Below, piece by piece: positions 48,201-60,116 of a DNA stretch of 64,000 bases. The translations under genes were made by a program, and so were the position numbers. Under the pieces are notes generated by a model, which was not told where the DNA came from, did no database searches, and saw only the letters and a program-made list of their open reading frames with translations. How positions within the stretch are numbered: position 1 is the stretch's first letter; each line of letters begins with the position of its first letter. This DNA is from Anthoceros angustus (Eukaryota; Streptophyta; Anthocerotopsida; Anthocerotales; Anthocerotaceae), in the NCBI GenBank assembly GCA_010909165.1, contig MU008158.1, positions 2,133,478 to 2,197,477 of the forward strand. Direction: 5' to 3'.

Positions 48201-49006
48201 CAGTATGACAACGTCTAATTTTTTTCACCTGCTGTTGTAGGCCTCAGAGTTTTGCAACCAATTTCATCATAGCTATTTTGTGATCATTGAGCAAGAAATT
48301 TTTGCTGTCCTCACGGATACATTTCACAAGCCAGGGTTTAAGTTACATGTTCTTATACTGCAGCACCTTTTCTGTCTGGTACGTCCCTCTTTGAATGCCA
48401 ATGGATTTGTTACTGATGGAGGTACCTCTGACTGTAGCTGACTGGTCGGTTTTTTTGGTCCATCAGATTGACTCTGGATCATTGACTCAGCCACTCTGGG
48501 ATGTGTCCAATCCAAGTTTGGGGCCATATTCCAATAATATGGAATTTGTGCGTTACCACACTATCAAATTGTTGGGAACATCTTTTCCAAACATGACACT
48601 GACTGAGGTATGGCGTGACCGCTGCGTCTTGCTGACTGTATGGCGTGAATCATTTGCTATGAATTGTTATATATCTTCTGGATTCTGTGGCAGGTCACCA
48701 GTTTCGTTGATGCTCTATTTGAGACACGCACAGATTTACCTTTATTCAAAACACGACTTCGGGATTTTCTGATCCAGTCTAAAGAGTTCTCAGCCCAAGT
48801 AAATATCAATGATTTTGACTTCTCTAATGAGTGAGTTATGTGCTTGTAGTTTTATATTGTGCTCATGGCTGTGGCTGCTGCAGGATAACAAAGACCTTTA
48901 TGCTGAAGAGGCTGCTCATCAAAGAGAGTTGGAGAGACGCCGGATGTTAAGCATACCTGGATTAATTGCCCCAAGTGAAATCCAGGATGACATGGTGGAT
49001 GCCTGA
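42216..49006 (+). CDS. XPO1: Exportin 1 / CRM1, nuclear export receptor
   Basis: Karyopherin-beta that carries proteins with leucine-rich export signals out of the nucleus with Ran-GTP. 32 exons join in phase from ATG 42216 to stop 49006: 3240 coding bases, 1079 residues, normal family length. Examples are 42216-42311, 42474-42590, 42732-42824, 43495-43633, 44479-44586, 44874-45089, 45344-45454, 45758-45866, 47245-47427, 47671-47781, 48467-48607 and 48884-49006. Signatures: [20 protein letters not shown], the CRIME-type N-terminal HEAT region ([17 protein letters not shown]), [35 protein letters not shown], the NES-groove segment DLLNLCE with the Cys equivalent to human Cys528, [20 protein letters not shown], and the acidic tail ending EIQDDMVDA. 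Intact. Introns about 80-160 bp. Confidence 0.98.
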
Positions 49007-51004
49007 GATTGGTCGTCATGAGAAAGAGCTGCCTCACACTTTGGGTGCATGATCTCTGGTCCTGACTTGAAGTCAAGAACTGAAGGAGAAACCTTCCGGG
49101 TAGGCGGTTGAGGAGACGTGGGCAGAGGCAGTAATATCTTCAGTGTTAGGGAGGTGTCTTAGAATGCTTGCATTTTTATGTGGAGTCCATTCAAGTTCTG
49201 GAGCTATCCGCAATTACTAGTGATACCTCTAGGCAGGGTAGAGAATGCGGTGGCAGGTTCAGGACTGTCGGCCTGGTAAAATATCCTGCCTTTAGAGCTT
49301 CTCATTATGCGCTGCCTTTAGTCGTTGAAGTAGGGATAGCTTCTTTCAACAGACTCCACATCTGCAGACAAGCTGTAGACTGTTGACACCGTTGTATGCA
49401 CATTGCTCTTTACAATTGAGTTAGAATTGGCCGGCGGATTTTCACAACTTCTGAGTTGTTAGAAGGGTGCTGATGGGGGTTAAGATAGTATGTCAGGTCC
49501 TGATCGATAAGTTGTCTGATTGGTTCCATAGGTGAAATGATAATCGATCAGGTATACGTCGGTGTAATGATTTGTTCTGGCTATTCGTCGTGCTTTGAAA
49601 ATGAGTTCTATTTGAAGTGTGTTCTATTCGAAGTCACACTTTACGTTGTGTGAGTCTTTGAAGTCTACATCTTGTGAATGTTCGAAGTCACACTTTATGC
49701 GGTGTGTGAGTCTTCGAAGTCACACTTTACCTCCTGTGAGTCTTCAAAGTCATAAGTTACCTCGAGTCGACGTTACTTCGAAGTTACACTTTACTTTGTG
49801 TGAGTCTTCAAAGTTACTTCGAAGTTATAATTTACTTTGTGTGAGTCTTCAAAGTTACGTGTGAGTCTTCGAACTCACACTCGGTGATCTCGATAGCAAG
49901 TGAATTCTAGCTGACAAGAAGTTAACTCTTGGTAATCTCAGTATTAAGAGAGTCTTCTAGCTGACTAGCTTAGAGGTTGGACCTACATTTGACAATTATT
50001 GACTAAGTGGTATTAAATGGTAGCCACATCCATATTCGTCAATTGTCAATCAAATGATACTAAATGGTCACTGCTCTTTTGATTCATAATTGAGTGAAAG
50101 TAATTAATGTCACAAGTTATCGCAATTGAATCAAATAAATTTGGTGGTGGTAAAATCCCACAACATTTCTTATACTATATATAGGCTTCAAATAAGTAGA
50201 TGGGGTGAGCTCATTTAACATATAATATACGATACAGATGTCTCGAGTTGAAGAATAATATAGCTTCAAGTTATCATTTATAAAGTTTTAGTTCGAACAT
50301 GAAGAGTTTGCACACTACATCGCTAGATTGTCAAGGATGCAAGCCTAGCATTTGAGCTTTCAACGTTGCCAATTAGCTTGCGCTCAACTTTTTGGCAAAA
50401 ATTTTTGTCGAGCATAGCCGATGAGGAGCCGTGTTCGTAATCACTTCCTCCGCGTCAGGCAATACTTCAAATCCATGTACTTTCCAGGATATGAATTAGA
50501 CTAATACATGTTCTAATTTTATTATCGCCTTGCACTCTTGTCAATTAACTTGTTGCACCTGCATCTCAAACCCCTCATCTGTCTCTATGGTTTCGTGCAT
50601 ATGACGTACGAGCCCCACCTTCCTCTCCGCCTCTCCCTTCCGCTCTTTCGTCTACATTTCATTGGAGAGAGCCATGACTTCAGGCTGGAGCGCGGTGTAT
50701 GAAAACTCGCCCAATACTTATGGTTGCGCATTTCTATTTGCGCCGTTTGCTTCACGCTTGCTTCTTCCAACATTGTCTTGGCTTCAGCCAAATCGAGGTT
50801 AAATTCCCGAGTCCATAGCTCAGATGTCGAGATTACTGCAACCGCCCTTTCCAGGATAAGAACGTCTAGGGAAAAGCTGTGTTCTCTATTCTTTGTGAAC
50901 GAAGAACTAAGTCATTCCAAGACAATGTAATCATTTTTGACTTGTCAATGAGGTTTTACTTGTAAAAAAAAGATTTTACTCTCCATCCTCTTATTATGTC
51001 ATAA
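49007..51004. other. 3' flank of XPO1 and AT-rich spacer
   Basis: 49007-49600 is probable 3' UTR and flank. After the repeat at 49610-49890 the sequence turns AT-rich, with no recognisable gene up to the GDSL-like sequence. Confidence 0.6.
49610..49890. repeat. Short tandem repeat of GAAGTCACACTTTAC..TGTGAGTCTTC
   Basis: About eight diverged 28-40 bp units built from TTCGAAGTCACACTTTAC and TGTGTGAGTCTTC. Part of each unit is self-complementary (GTGTGAGTCTTCGAA with TTCGAAGTCACAC), so the tract can fold back. Confidence 0.75.
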
Positions 51005-52153
51005 TTATGAAGATGCTAGCTCTTTCATATTTTTTACTCCCGAGTTTGAATTATGTGGAAATGTATGGTTCCAAAGCTTATGGGCGATTATCTTTTGAAC
51101 AGTTTCACTTGGATGATATTGATCAAACCAAGTATATTTTTTTGTGTCAAGACACGCTAGCTTCTCACTAACGCAAGCAAATTGGCCATTGAAAGGTCCA
51201 TCGCCACAACATGGTGCATTTTTTTCAAATCCGTGCTTTGTAATATCAGACATGATATCCTTAAATATGTTATATGTTGGTCCAAAGTAAAAATAAGAGT
51301 CCTTGAGACCTTCACGACCAGTGAATATCTCATTTAATTTGCTCATAGTAGCATGATTATAATGCTCCATGTCGGCATTCACAAAATCTATGCATTCACC
51401 ATGTGGAATATACCTGAATCTATACAATATATTTGGCATACATCCCATATTTGCAAGACCCATAATGGCAAACTTTCTTGCACCCATCCAATGCAGCTTC
51501 TTGATCACATCCAATAAGTTTTTAAGAAGAGAAATAGTACAATTGTTCCTAGTTTCTTCATAATTAGCAACATGCAACTGCCACCCTTCAATTGGATAAT
51601 GCATGAATGCCCAATCACTATAGCCAACTGAAATAAAAATGATTGATTCTTTCAAATGCTTTTGAACTGCATTGGAACCTAATATTTGTTCAAGATTTTA
51701 AATTACTACTTGTTCCATTAATATTATTTGATCATGAAAGGGAATAGCATCTCCTAGTTGATTAAGTCTCGTTTTAAGCAATATCCCAACACCAACAGAG
51801 GCAAAATTTACACCTGGCGATGCGATACTAGAATGAATATTGCGTGATTCAAAGGGAGCTTGGTATCCACTCAACTTGAGATACTTGGTGGCTAATATAT
51901 CTATTGCAAGCTTACCATCAATATATCTTCCAGTTGAAAGATATGTATCAAAGTTTCTGCCATATGTACAATGATCAGCTTTGTAAGCAACTTGACGATT
52001 TACATTATTCCCAACATATACTGATGAATCACCAAATACGTAAAGTGCTTTAACGTCGTGAGAAGCATCATTATCATTATCATTATTCACAAGTCGATCT
52101 TGCGCTTTAGACCTCGCACGAGGAGGGTTGCGAGAAGCATGTACATTATACAT
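51005..52153 (-). pseudogene. GDSL-type esterase/lipase, one in-frame stop
   Basis: GDSL hydrolases are secreted acyl esterases. The reading frame from 52153 to 51005 is continuous except for one TAA at 51700-51698, after EQVVI and before NLEQILGSNAVQ. Family blocks: VFGDSSVYVGNN (block I, Ser nucleophile), YGRNFDTYLSTGRYIDGKLA, NFASVGVGIL (block II), FISVGYSDW (block III, with Ser in place of the usual Asn), MGLANMGCMP, and WFDQYHPSE (block V Asp/His). The N-terminus (MYNVHASRNPPRARSKAQ) is not a signal peptide, so a 5' exon may be missing beyond the (AT)n tract at about 52187. With the stop, the lost block III Asn and the missing signal, this looks like a pseudogene in an AT-rich island. 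Confidence 0.82.
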
Positions 52154-52184
52154 GTGGTATGCTATTCAATACCATGCTAGAAAG

Positions 52185-52186
<2 letters not shown>

Positions 52187-52240
<54 letters not shown>
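52187..52240. repeat. (AT)n microsatellite
   Basis: About 26 uninterrupted AT dinucleotides just upstream of the GDSL-like sequence. Confidence 0.95.
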
Positions 52241-52243
<3 letters not shown>

Positions 52244-52614
52244 GTAAAATTTCATCCCATATCTATTATATGTAAATAATACGATACCTATGATTAGCAA
52301 ATAACAAGCTATAGAAAACCATGATATAGCACCATTCAATATATTACAAGCGAAATAGACTATAAGAGTCTAGCTTTTGTCCCTCTGTTTATACTAGATA
52401 GCTAGATATCTTAGATATGGTTAACAAATTCTAATTTAAAATTTCTCCAATATTTCCATTGTGGTTCGAGGATCCAGAGCCAACATCTTGCAATACGTTT
52501 CACAAGATCACTGACTACTTAGTGGCTTTGCTATTTGGTTTGACAAACAAGTCAAGCAGCAGCATTACTTAGTGACTTTGCTGCTTGGTTTGACAAACAA
52601 GCCAAGCACCAGCA

Positions 52615-54406
52615 TTGGCTATCCAATGTCTTTGCTATGTGATTTGTGATTTGTGGCATGGGCAAACGCCCGAGGGAGACCTTGTTGTTTGGTGTTTGTG
52701 CTTCAGGAGAAAGAGTTAATTTGGATGAGGCACATTGTACTTGGATAACCCATCTCCAATTTTGTTTCCTTCCCTTGTTGCTCCTTACCTCTCTCATTCC
52801 AAAAAGACTCGTATCTGCATGCGATAAACAATATTCTACATAAATTCTAAGAGATAATAAATACCTTACATAGTTTGGTTAGGAGAAGGGTTGATAACAT
52901 CTTGATATACAGCAAGCCTACCCTTGAGGAGTACATCAGCATTATTAGAGAAATAATCCTCTTATAATGTATGCAAACAAAAGCTTTACATTTAGCGAAT
53001 GTATAATTCACGAATTTTCTAAATCGATAATTCATTAATTTGTTAATTTACTAATTCGTTATAAGAATCATATATTACATATAACGATAATGAATTAAAG
53101 AGCAATAAAATTTGGTTATTTTTTTGGGTGAATGATAATTGAGTGTATTAAATTAGAGGATGAGCAAGAGCTGAGTACAAGGAAAATGGTTCAAAGATCC
53201 ATCGGAGAGTGCAAAACCACAAGAGTGCTGCTAAAAAAAATGGCTACTTAGAACCGCCGTATTGACCCCCAATCACGGAGGAAGACAAAAACGAGAAGAC
53301 AGATATATACGCGCCGCAGCCAAAACAACATGCGCTGTGAAAAGAATCCACAGAGCTGACCAATCATACCACCATAAAGAAGCAGGCCAACTCACAAGGG
53401 TCTTCAACCAAAACTATCATCCAACACACTTAAATTGCATGTTAAGAGTTGTACATGTTAAGAAAGTAAGACTAGAAATCAAAGTAAATGTATGTTATGT
53501 ACCAATATTTAAGAGGGTCCGAGTCAAACAAGCCGTTGGCTATCCAATGTCTTTGCTATGTGATTTGTGATTTGTGGCATGGGCAAACGCCGAGACCTTG
53601 TTGTTTGGTGTTTGTGCTTGAGAAAGAGTTAATTTGGATGAGGCACATTGTACTTGGATAACCTCTCCAATTTTGTTTCCTTCCTTGTTGCTCCTTACCT
53701 CTCTCATTCCAAAAGACTAGACCGCATGCGATAAACAATATTCTACATAAATTCTAAGAGATAATAAATACCTTACATAGTTTGGTTAGGAGGAGGGTTG
53801 ATAACATCTTGATATACAAGAGCCTACCCTTGAGGAGTACATCAGCATTATTAGAGAAATAATCCTCTTATAATGTATGCAAACAAAAGCTTTACATTTA
53901 GCGAATGTATAATTCACAATTTTCTAAATCGGTAATTCGTTAATTTGTTAATTTACTAATTCGTTATAAGAATCATATATTACGTATAACGATACTGAAT
54001 TAAAGAGAAATAAAACTTGGTTATTTTTTTGGGTGAATGATAATTGAGTGTATTAAATGAGAGGATCAGCAAGAGCTGAGTACAAGGAAAATGGTTCAAA
54101 GATCCATCGGAGAGTGCAAAACCACAAGAGTGCTGCTTAAAAAAATGGTTACTTAGAACTGCCGTACTAACCCCCAATCACGGAGAAAGACAAAACAGAT
54201 ATATATCTGCTAAATTAAAACAACATGCGTGAAAGAATCCACAGTGACCAATCATACCACCATAAAGAAGCCAACTCACAAGGGTCTTCAACCAAAACTA
54301 TCATCCAACACACTTAAATTGCATGTTAAGAGTTGTACATGTTAAGAAAGTAAGACTAGAAATCAAAGTAAATGTATGTTATGTACCAATATTTAAGAGG
54401 GTCCGA
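52615..54406. repeat. Tandem duplication of a ~0.9-kb non-coding unit
   Basis: 52615-53527 and 53536-54406 are direct copies, starting TTGGCTATCCAATGTCTTTG and ending near ATTTAAGAGGGTCCGAG. Long stretches match exactly, but the second copy is about 40 bp shorter because of many 1-15 bp losses, several in GC-containing words. The unit is AT-rich and without a coding frame. The start of the unit is also partly repeated just upstream (52500-52614). Confidence 0.9.
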
Positions 54407-55280
54407 GGCTGCTGTCGAAACCGTTACTCTATCGGTTTGTTGTTCATTCACTCATCAAATGAATTTATGGAAATTGAAAAAACAAATGTCAAGACACAGA
54501 AAAATTGGTGTTTCGCCCTTCCCCAAATCAACTTGGTAGTGAAACTCGGAGTGACATATAATCGAAGTATAAACACCACATATTTCATTTCGTGTATGGC
54601 ATCCTAGCCCTGGCATTCAATTGGCTTCCAGTGTTGGATCCGCTACGAAGCTGTGCCGCTCTTACGGGATGTAGCAGCACGGGCACTTCCTCGTCGTGTG
54701 TCTTCCCTATGTCGGGTGCACCGCAGTGACTGCGGTGCACCCGGAACCACTGTGGTTCCGTCCGTGTCCGATTGCGGCCCTGTGTTTAGCCTTCTCGGTG
54801 GCGGTAGGTGGTGAGCTGGTGTGGTCCTCCGTTCCCCGTTTGCTTCCCTGCTTTCATCCTGGCTCGATGGCCCCCAGCCTGCTTGTGCTCAAAGTCTCCG
54901 GGCTTTGTATGACTTGCAATCTAGGGCCATGGTGTGAGTCCCGCCCGTTTTAGAAGGTGAGCTTTTGGTGCACAAATTGTGTGGGTGCTGAGGTTTTGAG
55001 TGCTGTGTTGTAGGCAGGGCGAACTCAGGGATGAAGGTAGCCTGTGGACTGACGCATAGGAGACCGATTTGGGAGCTTTCAGCTGTCTGACTAGGCTGAG
55101 GGAGAGAGGTGCGCTGGGAGGGTAATTTGGAACGCTGGCCGAGAGCACCAGAACTCGACGAAATTGCGAATGGCTCATGGGCGCTAGATTGCCGATGGGT
55201 GAGGTCAGGGTTGTGAGCGTTATCCATGGTGGCACACTTGACTACTAAGGCGGAGGTAGAAGTAGGGGCGGTCAAGTGTT
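54407..55280. other. Intergenic, no gene seen
   Basis: The GC content rises from about 54600. Open frames on both strands at 54696-55275 show no domain or splice support. TGCGGTGCACC occurs at the centre of a small palindrome near 54715-54740. Confidence 0.55.
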
Positions 55281-56441
55281 AAGCCGGATGGCCATGTGTT
55301 TGTAGCAGCCTTGCAGGCTTGTGCAAGGGGAGCAGACCCCGAAAGTGGGCAAAAGGTTCATGCTAATGTGCTGGCTAGCAAGCTTTAGCTTAATATGTTT
55401 GTCTCTAGATGCTTGGTGGACATGTATGCAAAGTGTGGCATGGGTCAGGAAGCCCTACGACTGCACAGTGAAATGCAACAAGAAGGCATTGCTGCACCGG
55501 ATTCTGGAACATTTTGTGCCTACTGCAAGCATGCGCAAGTTGGGGTACCCGACTTTCAAGACGAGAAAGCGACTTCATGCATGATCAAGAACAAGAGCTT
55601 CAAAGTGATGTTATTGTAGTCAACAGTCTGATTAACATGTACGCAAAGTGTGGTAGCCTAGATGATGCCAAAGCGTGTTTAAAAGTCAAAAAGATGTATT
55701 GATGTGGAATGCCATGTTCGCCGCATACTCCCAACAAGTCATGTTTCAGGAAGCTATTCGTCTTTATAGTGTAGCCTAGATGATGCCCAAAGCGTGTTTG
55801 AAAGTCAAAAAGATGTATTGACGTGGAATGCCATGTTCGCCGGATACTCCCAGCAAGTCATGTTTCAGGAAGCTATGCGTCTTTATAGTGCTATGGAACA
55901 AGAAGACAGGACAGGACCTGATTCTGTGATGTTCATATGCGTTGTGCAGGCATGTGCAAGTGTTGGTATCTCGGTTCTACAGAGCGCAAAGTATGCAACT
56001 GTGATGTTCATATGCCTTGTGCAGGCATGTGCAAGTGTTGGTATCTCGGTTCTACAGAGCGCAAAGTACTTGCATAGATAGATTGAAGAACGATGACTTC
56101 AGGTTGATGTGGTTCTGGGTTGCAGCCTGGTAAACACAAAGTACTTGCATAGATAGATTGAAGAATGATGACTTCAGGTTGATGTGGTTCTGGGTTGCAG
56201 CCTGGTAAACACAAAGTACTTGCATAGATAGATTGAAGAACGATGACTTCAGGTTGATGTGGTTCTGGGTTGCAGCGTGGTAAACATGTACGCAAAGTGC
56301 GGCAGCCTTCACGATGCTCAGAGCTTGTTTGATGGACTTGATGAGAAGAATGTGGTGACGTGGAATGCCCTAATATGCCCAGTAGGGCATGGCTCAGGAA
56401 ACTGCAAGCCGAGTGGCATCTCTGGTCGTGTGTTGTTGTAA
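55281..56441 (+). pseudogene. Decayed PPR (PLS-type) gene with internal tandem duplications
   Basis: PPR signatures in changing frames: FVAALQACARGADPESGQKV from about 55290, CLVDMYAKCGMGQEALRLHS at 55410, SLINMYAKCGSLDDA at 55627, DVLTWNAMFAGYSQQVMFQE at 55815, SVMFICVVQACASVG at 55925, SVVNMYAKCGSLHDAQSLFD at 56275 and NVVTWNALI at 56351. Tandem copies: ~115 bp (about 55656-55889), 75 bp twice (55926-56075) and 75 bp three times (56066-56290). Many stops and frameshifts. Related in sequence to the intact PPR gene at 11136-14898, but the end domains are missing. Confidence 0.88.
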
Positions 56442-57154
56442 TCTTTATGATTGTCATAGCATTCCTTATGATGGTCATGGTAGGTTGCTTTTGTTATAAT
56501 TGTTCTCATCTCCTTATAATTATCATCAATGTCATTATGATTATCATCCTTGTCTTCATGACTATCATCATTATGCTTATGATGTCTTGTCCTTACAATT
56601 GTCTTTGTCAACACCACCCCTGTGATTATTGTCTATATGATTGTACCTCTCTGATTGTTGCCTGTATGATTGTACTCTCTGATTATTACCCATATAATTG
56701 TCCCCTCTTATGATCCATATAATTGTCCCCTCTTATTATCATCTTTATGATTTAGCCCTTCGTGCCGACAATATAATTCGAAATTTATAATTGTGCAAGG
56801 TTTAGCCTAATGCTTGTACTACAATATGATTAGGAAGGATATATTTATCATCGACAATCTATGTACATAAAATATTACAATTAAATATACATCATAATCT
56901 GACTTTTCTCACTTACAATGATAAGACCCCCCTTATTGACCTGTCCTTGTGTGGCTACGCACACGGGCTACTATCAAAACACAAAACCAAAGAGAAATGT
57001 AGACCACATCCCAGACCTTTGAAGAACCATGGCGAACATACCGCGAGGCCCTGTACAAAATGCCAGCAAACACGAAAACACCAGCATGGTTTCTCTATCG
57101 TAGAAATGATGCTATACAATACTATACTGGCAACCGGTAGCTTCCGGCAACTGC
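56442..57154. other. Spacer with AT-rich ATTGTC/TTATGATT low complexity
   Basis: 56450-56760 is built from repeated TTATGATT, ATTGTC and TCATCATT words without a sensible frame. No gene seen up to the stop of the next minus-strand gene. Confidence 0.6.
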
Positions 57155-60116
57155 TCACATGTCAGCCCTACTGGCACCAGTCTGTTGGGAGGCCTCAGCT
57201 GATGATACTGCCTGTAATCCCTTATTACCAGACAGAGCCACGGGGTCTTCAGGCAACAGAGTGGAGCGGACCCCTTCACCGAAAACATGGTTCAGTGCAC
57301 GGAAGAACTGTTCCTTCAAAGGTTCCTCGGCCGGCAAGGGACCGGATTCCTTCGACAGTTCCACGTCCGGTTCATCACCACTATCTGAAACAACCTGTGC
57401 ATCACCCTCAGGCCGCCAATGATTGAAAGAAACTTCCTCTCCTCCAACCACCAAAGCCTGGTTCATGGTGGCTGGCGCACCATTTGCACTAGCCTCCTTG
57501 TCTTCCACGGGGACTTTATCAGCCTGTTTATCCTCGCCCTCCAGTTTCACAGCATCCACCGGCTGATGCATAGTCGCCAGCATTTCATGAATGGCAAGAG
57601 GATTTTGCCTCACGAACTCAACAATCACGAAGTGCGGGTAGTTACTGCCGACATTTTGCAACCTGTCAAAGAGTCTTGACAACTCCATAGCATCACTGGA
57701 CACAAATCCCCTCAGTTGCATGGCCCTGTGCAAGTTAAAAATGGCCGGCTGAGAAGGTTCGCGGCGCAGATACTGCCAGGAGGGAGTTTCTCCTTCCACG
57801 CTAGATATGGCCGTTGATGTAATCAGTGAAAGTGGCAAAGGAGACGCTGAGCAAGAGGAAGCACATGACTGTGCTACTTTCAACCATGGCTTAAACTTTA
57901 GAATAAGTAAAGTGCGTCCAAGAACCCCGTGATCCCTAACAAAGTCGCACTGCAAGACACAAGTTAGCTTTCGCTAGAGAGTGACGTAATGCCATTATCA
58001 AATCTTTACTGTAATATCAACGCTTATCAACAAGCTCTTGGAAGGCAAAGCATCAGGAGGACTCACAGCATCTTTCAACTTCGGGCAAGCTGCCTGTTGA
58101 CACGTCTGCAAAAGCTGCTCACTGAACATTTCCTTGAGTTTATCCAAGTTTTTCTCAAGACACACTGCACCGCCATACATGGAACATATTTTGACATCCA
58201 AAAGAGGGAAGAACCTTCACAGACAGGTTGCAAACAACATTGAGTCAGACTAGCATGCAGCTTCTGCCAGATTAGCTCACCTTCACAGACTGGTTTCACC
58301 GCATCAACATCAGCTTGGTTTTCCGCACTATTTTCAAGAGGCAGGATGTCCAGAGAGGCATGAACGCGTCGACTTAGCTGGCACATGCACATGGCAGTAT
58401 TAACATGAGTCAAATAGGTACTCAAGTTTGGTGAAGAAGAATAAAAGGAACATCGGGGTACAATCTGCAGGCAACGAGCTAGCTCAAATGTGCAGAAACT
58501 AGCTACATATAAGGGGTCAAACTCACATGATGGATATTCCGGTAAACATCAGCGATGTCTTTGGAATTGCAAGTTGATTTGATAGAGGAGACTGGATCTA
58601 TTTGAAACTTGCTCAAGACTATCGCAGTTGCCAGCTGTGGATATCTGTTGATGAAGTTGCACTGAAAAGCCCAAAAAAAAGACAAGGGTCACATCAGGTA
58701 TGCCGCACGGTGAAAAACGTACGACAGGGGTAAAGAGGAGCACCAAAACAACCAATGGGTAAAACACAGCATCAGTGAGGCACGATATTGAACATACAGT
58801 ACTCTGCTCACAATCCGCTTCCACATCCTTGCTGCAAGAAGCTATCAACCGACGCTTGAGGGTGTGCATGAGCCGTCTGGTCTGCAACTCCAACGTCTCT
58901 GCAGTTTGACAGAAAAAACGTTAATATGAAATAAGTATTCACGATCCAAAGACGTACGCAGCAGTCGAAGATTAGCATACCGGTACACGAGATCCCTGAT
59001 GTTGTGGACACCGACACATCCTCCAAGACCTCGACAAGTAAATCACGATACTTGGTGTCCAGGCCACCACACGAGCTAAGCGACGGTGCATTCAGCCACA
59101 GAGGCTCCGCCGCGAAGGATACTGTCGGGGCAACCCTTGGGCGGGATGGCGACACCCAGTTCCTCTGCCACACACCACAAAACATTCCAACTTTCAAAAT
59201 CCGCTCACTTCCAAGCGCGCAAGCTTCAGAAGAAGATCATCGGACACCGTGCACGGCCACCGCAACGCAGGCGGTCTGTTAACAACACACCAGGTGGTTT
59301 CCCGCGGACTGGATCTTGGCAGCAACGGAGGAGGCCCCGTACGCCAACTTAGACTTGAAACTCTCCCAAGCGCCGGCCGGGCCCCTTACTTCATGGGGAC
59401 GTGCATCACGAACCCGTCCAGTGTCCCGAAAATGACGAAACTGATCTTCCCCGAACTCCCGTCCAGCCCGATGAGCGCTCCAGTGCTTGGCGCCGTGAGC
59501 ATGCCTCCGATGGCCAACACGATAAGGAACCGATTCACCCTCTCTCCACTCGCCCTCCCGCATCATCCGCGCCGGCAACCTCTCTCGTCTGTGATGCTCC
59601 CGGGACCCCGCGTGCTGACCCCGGTGTCCAGGATGCTCGCCGGCAAGCCCGACATCACCGTGGTGCCCCTCCGCATGCCGGTGATGCTGGCCATGGTACC
59701 GGCGCTGCCAAGTAGGATGGATCTCCAAACCCCGCTCCTCACCTACGCATCCAAATAAACATCCACATCCACACCAAACACTCAGCACAGCATCCAAACA
59801 ACAACACCACTCAACCCCACTCCACGGCACAGCCACACACCCTACCTGGGGCATCCTCCAGCAACGACTTCCCCGGCCGGCGGATGAAATTGTGATGGAA
59901 GGACTTGGGGTAGTGGTGCAGCGGGTGCAGGTCCCCGGCCCCGGCCCCTTTCGCAGAGCTGGATCTCCGCCAGGCGTCCCCGTGCAAACTAGGGTCCCCG
60001 CCGTGCTGTCGCTGGAATGTGCCGATGGGAACGAAGCCTTGAACCAGCGCCGGCAGCGCCACTGCCGCCAGGAGCAGCAGCAGCAGCAGCAGCGGCACAC
60101 GAGCCGCCCCCGCCAT
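57155..60116 (-). CDS. Secretory/ER protein with N-terminal signal peptide, function unknown
   Basis: Not recognised. In-phase exons: 60116-59846 (signal peptide with a Leu run encoded by CTG repeats, then PIGTFQRQHGGD), 59742-59291 (150 codons, His/Arg-rich, ending SKLAYGASSVAAKIQSAG), 59164-58981 (LDTKYRDLLVEVLEDVSVST), 58898-58798 (ETLELQTRRLMHTLKRRLIA), 58661-58527 (CNFINRYPQLATAIVLSKFQ), 58377-58281, ~58215-58067 (MYGGAVCLEKNLDKLKEMFS) and 57949-57155 (FVRDHGVLGRTLLILKFKPW, later acidic). Paired Cys residues suggest disulfides in the secretory pathway. No transmembrane helix after the signal was seen. The junction between 58281 and the ~58215 exon cannot be joined in phase with canonical sites; a PVCEG-encoding stretch is present on both sides. 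Confidence 0.6.

Noticed and set aside
49610-49890. Regular spaced repeats resembling a CRISPR array
   Set aside because: Units are diverged, contiguous and without unique spacers, in a nuclear plant context; a plain tandem repeat.
51698-51700. TAA in the GDSL gene removed by U-to-C RNA editing
   Set aside because: Such editing acts on organellar transcripts; the gene context and splicing neighbours are nuclear.
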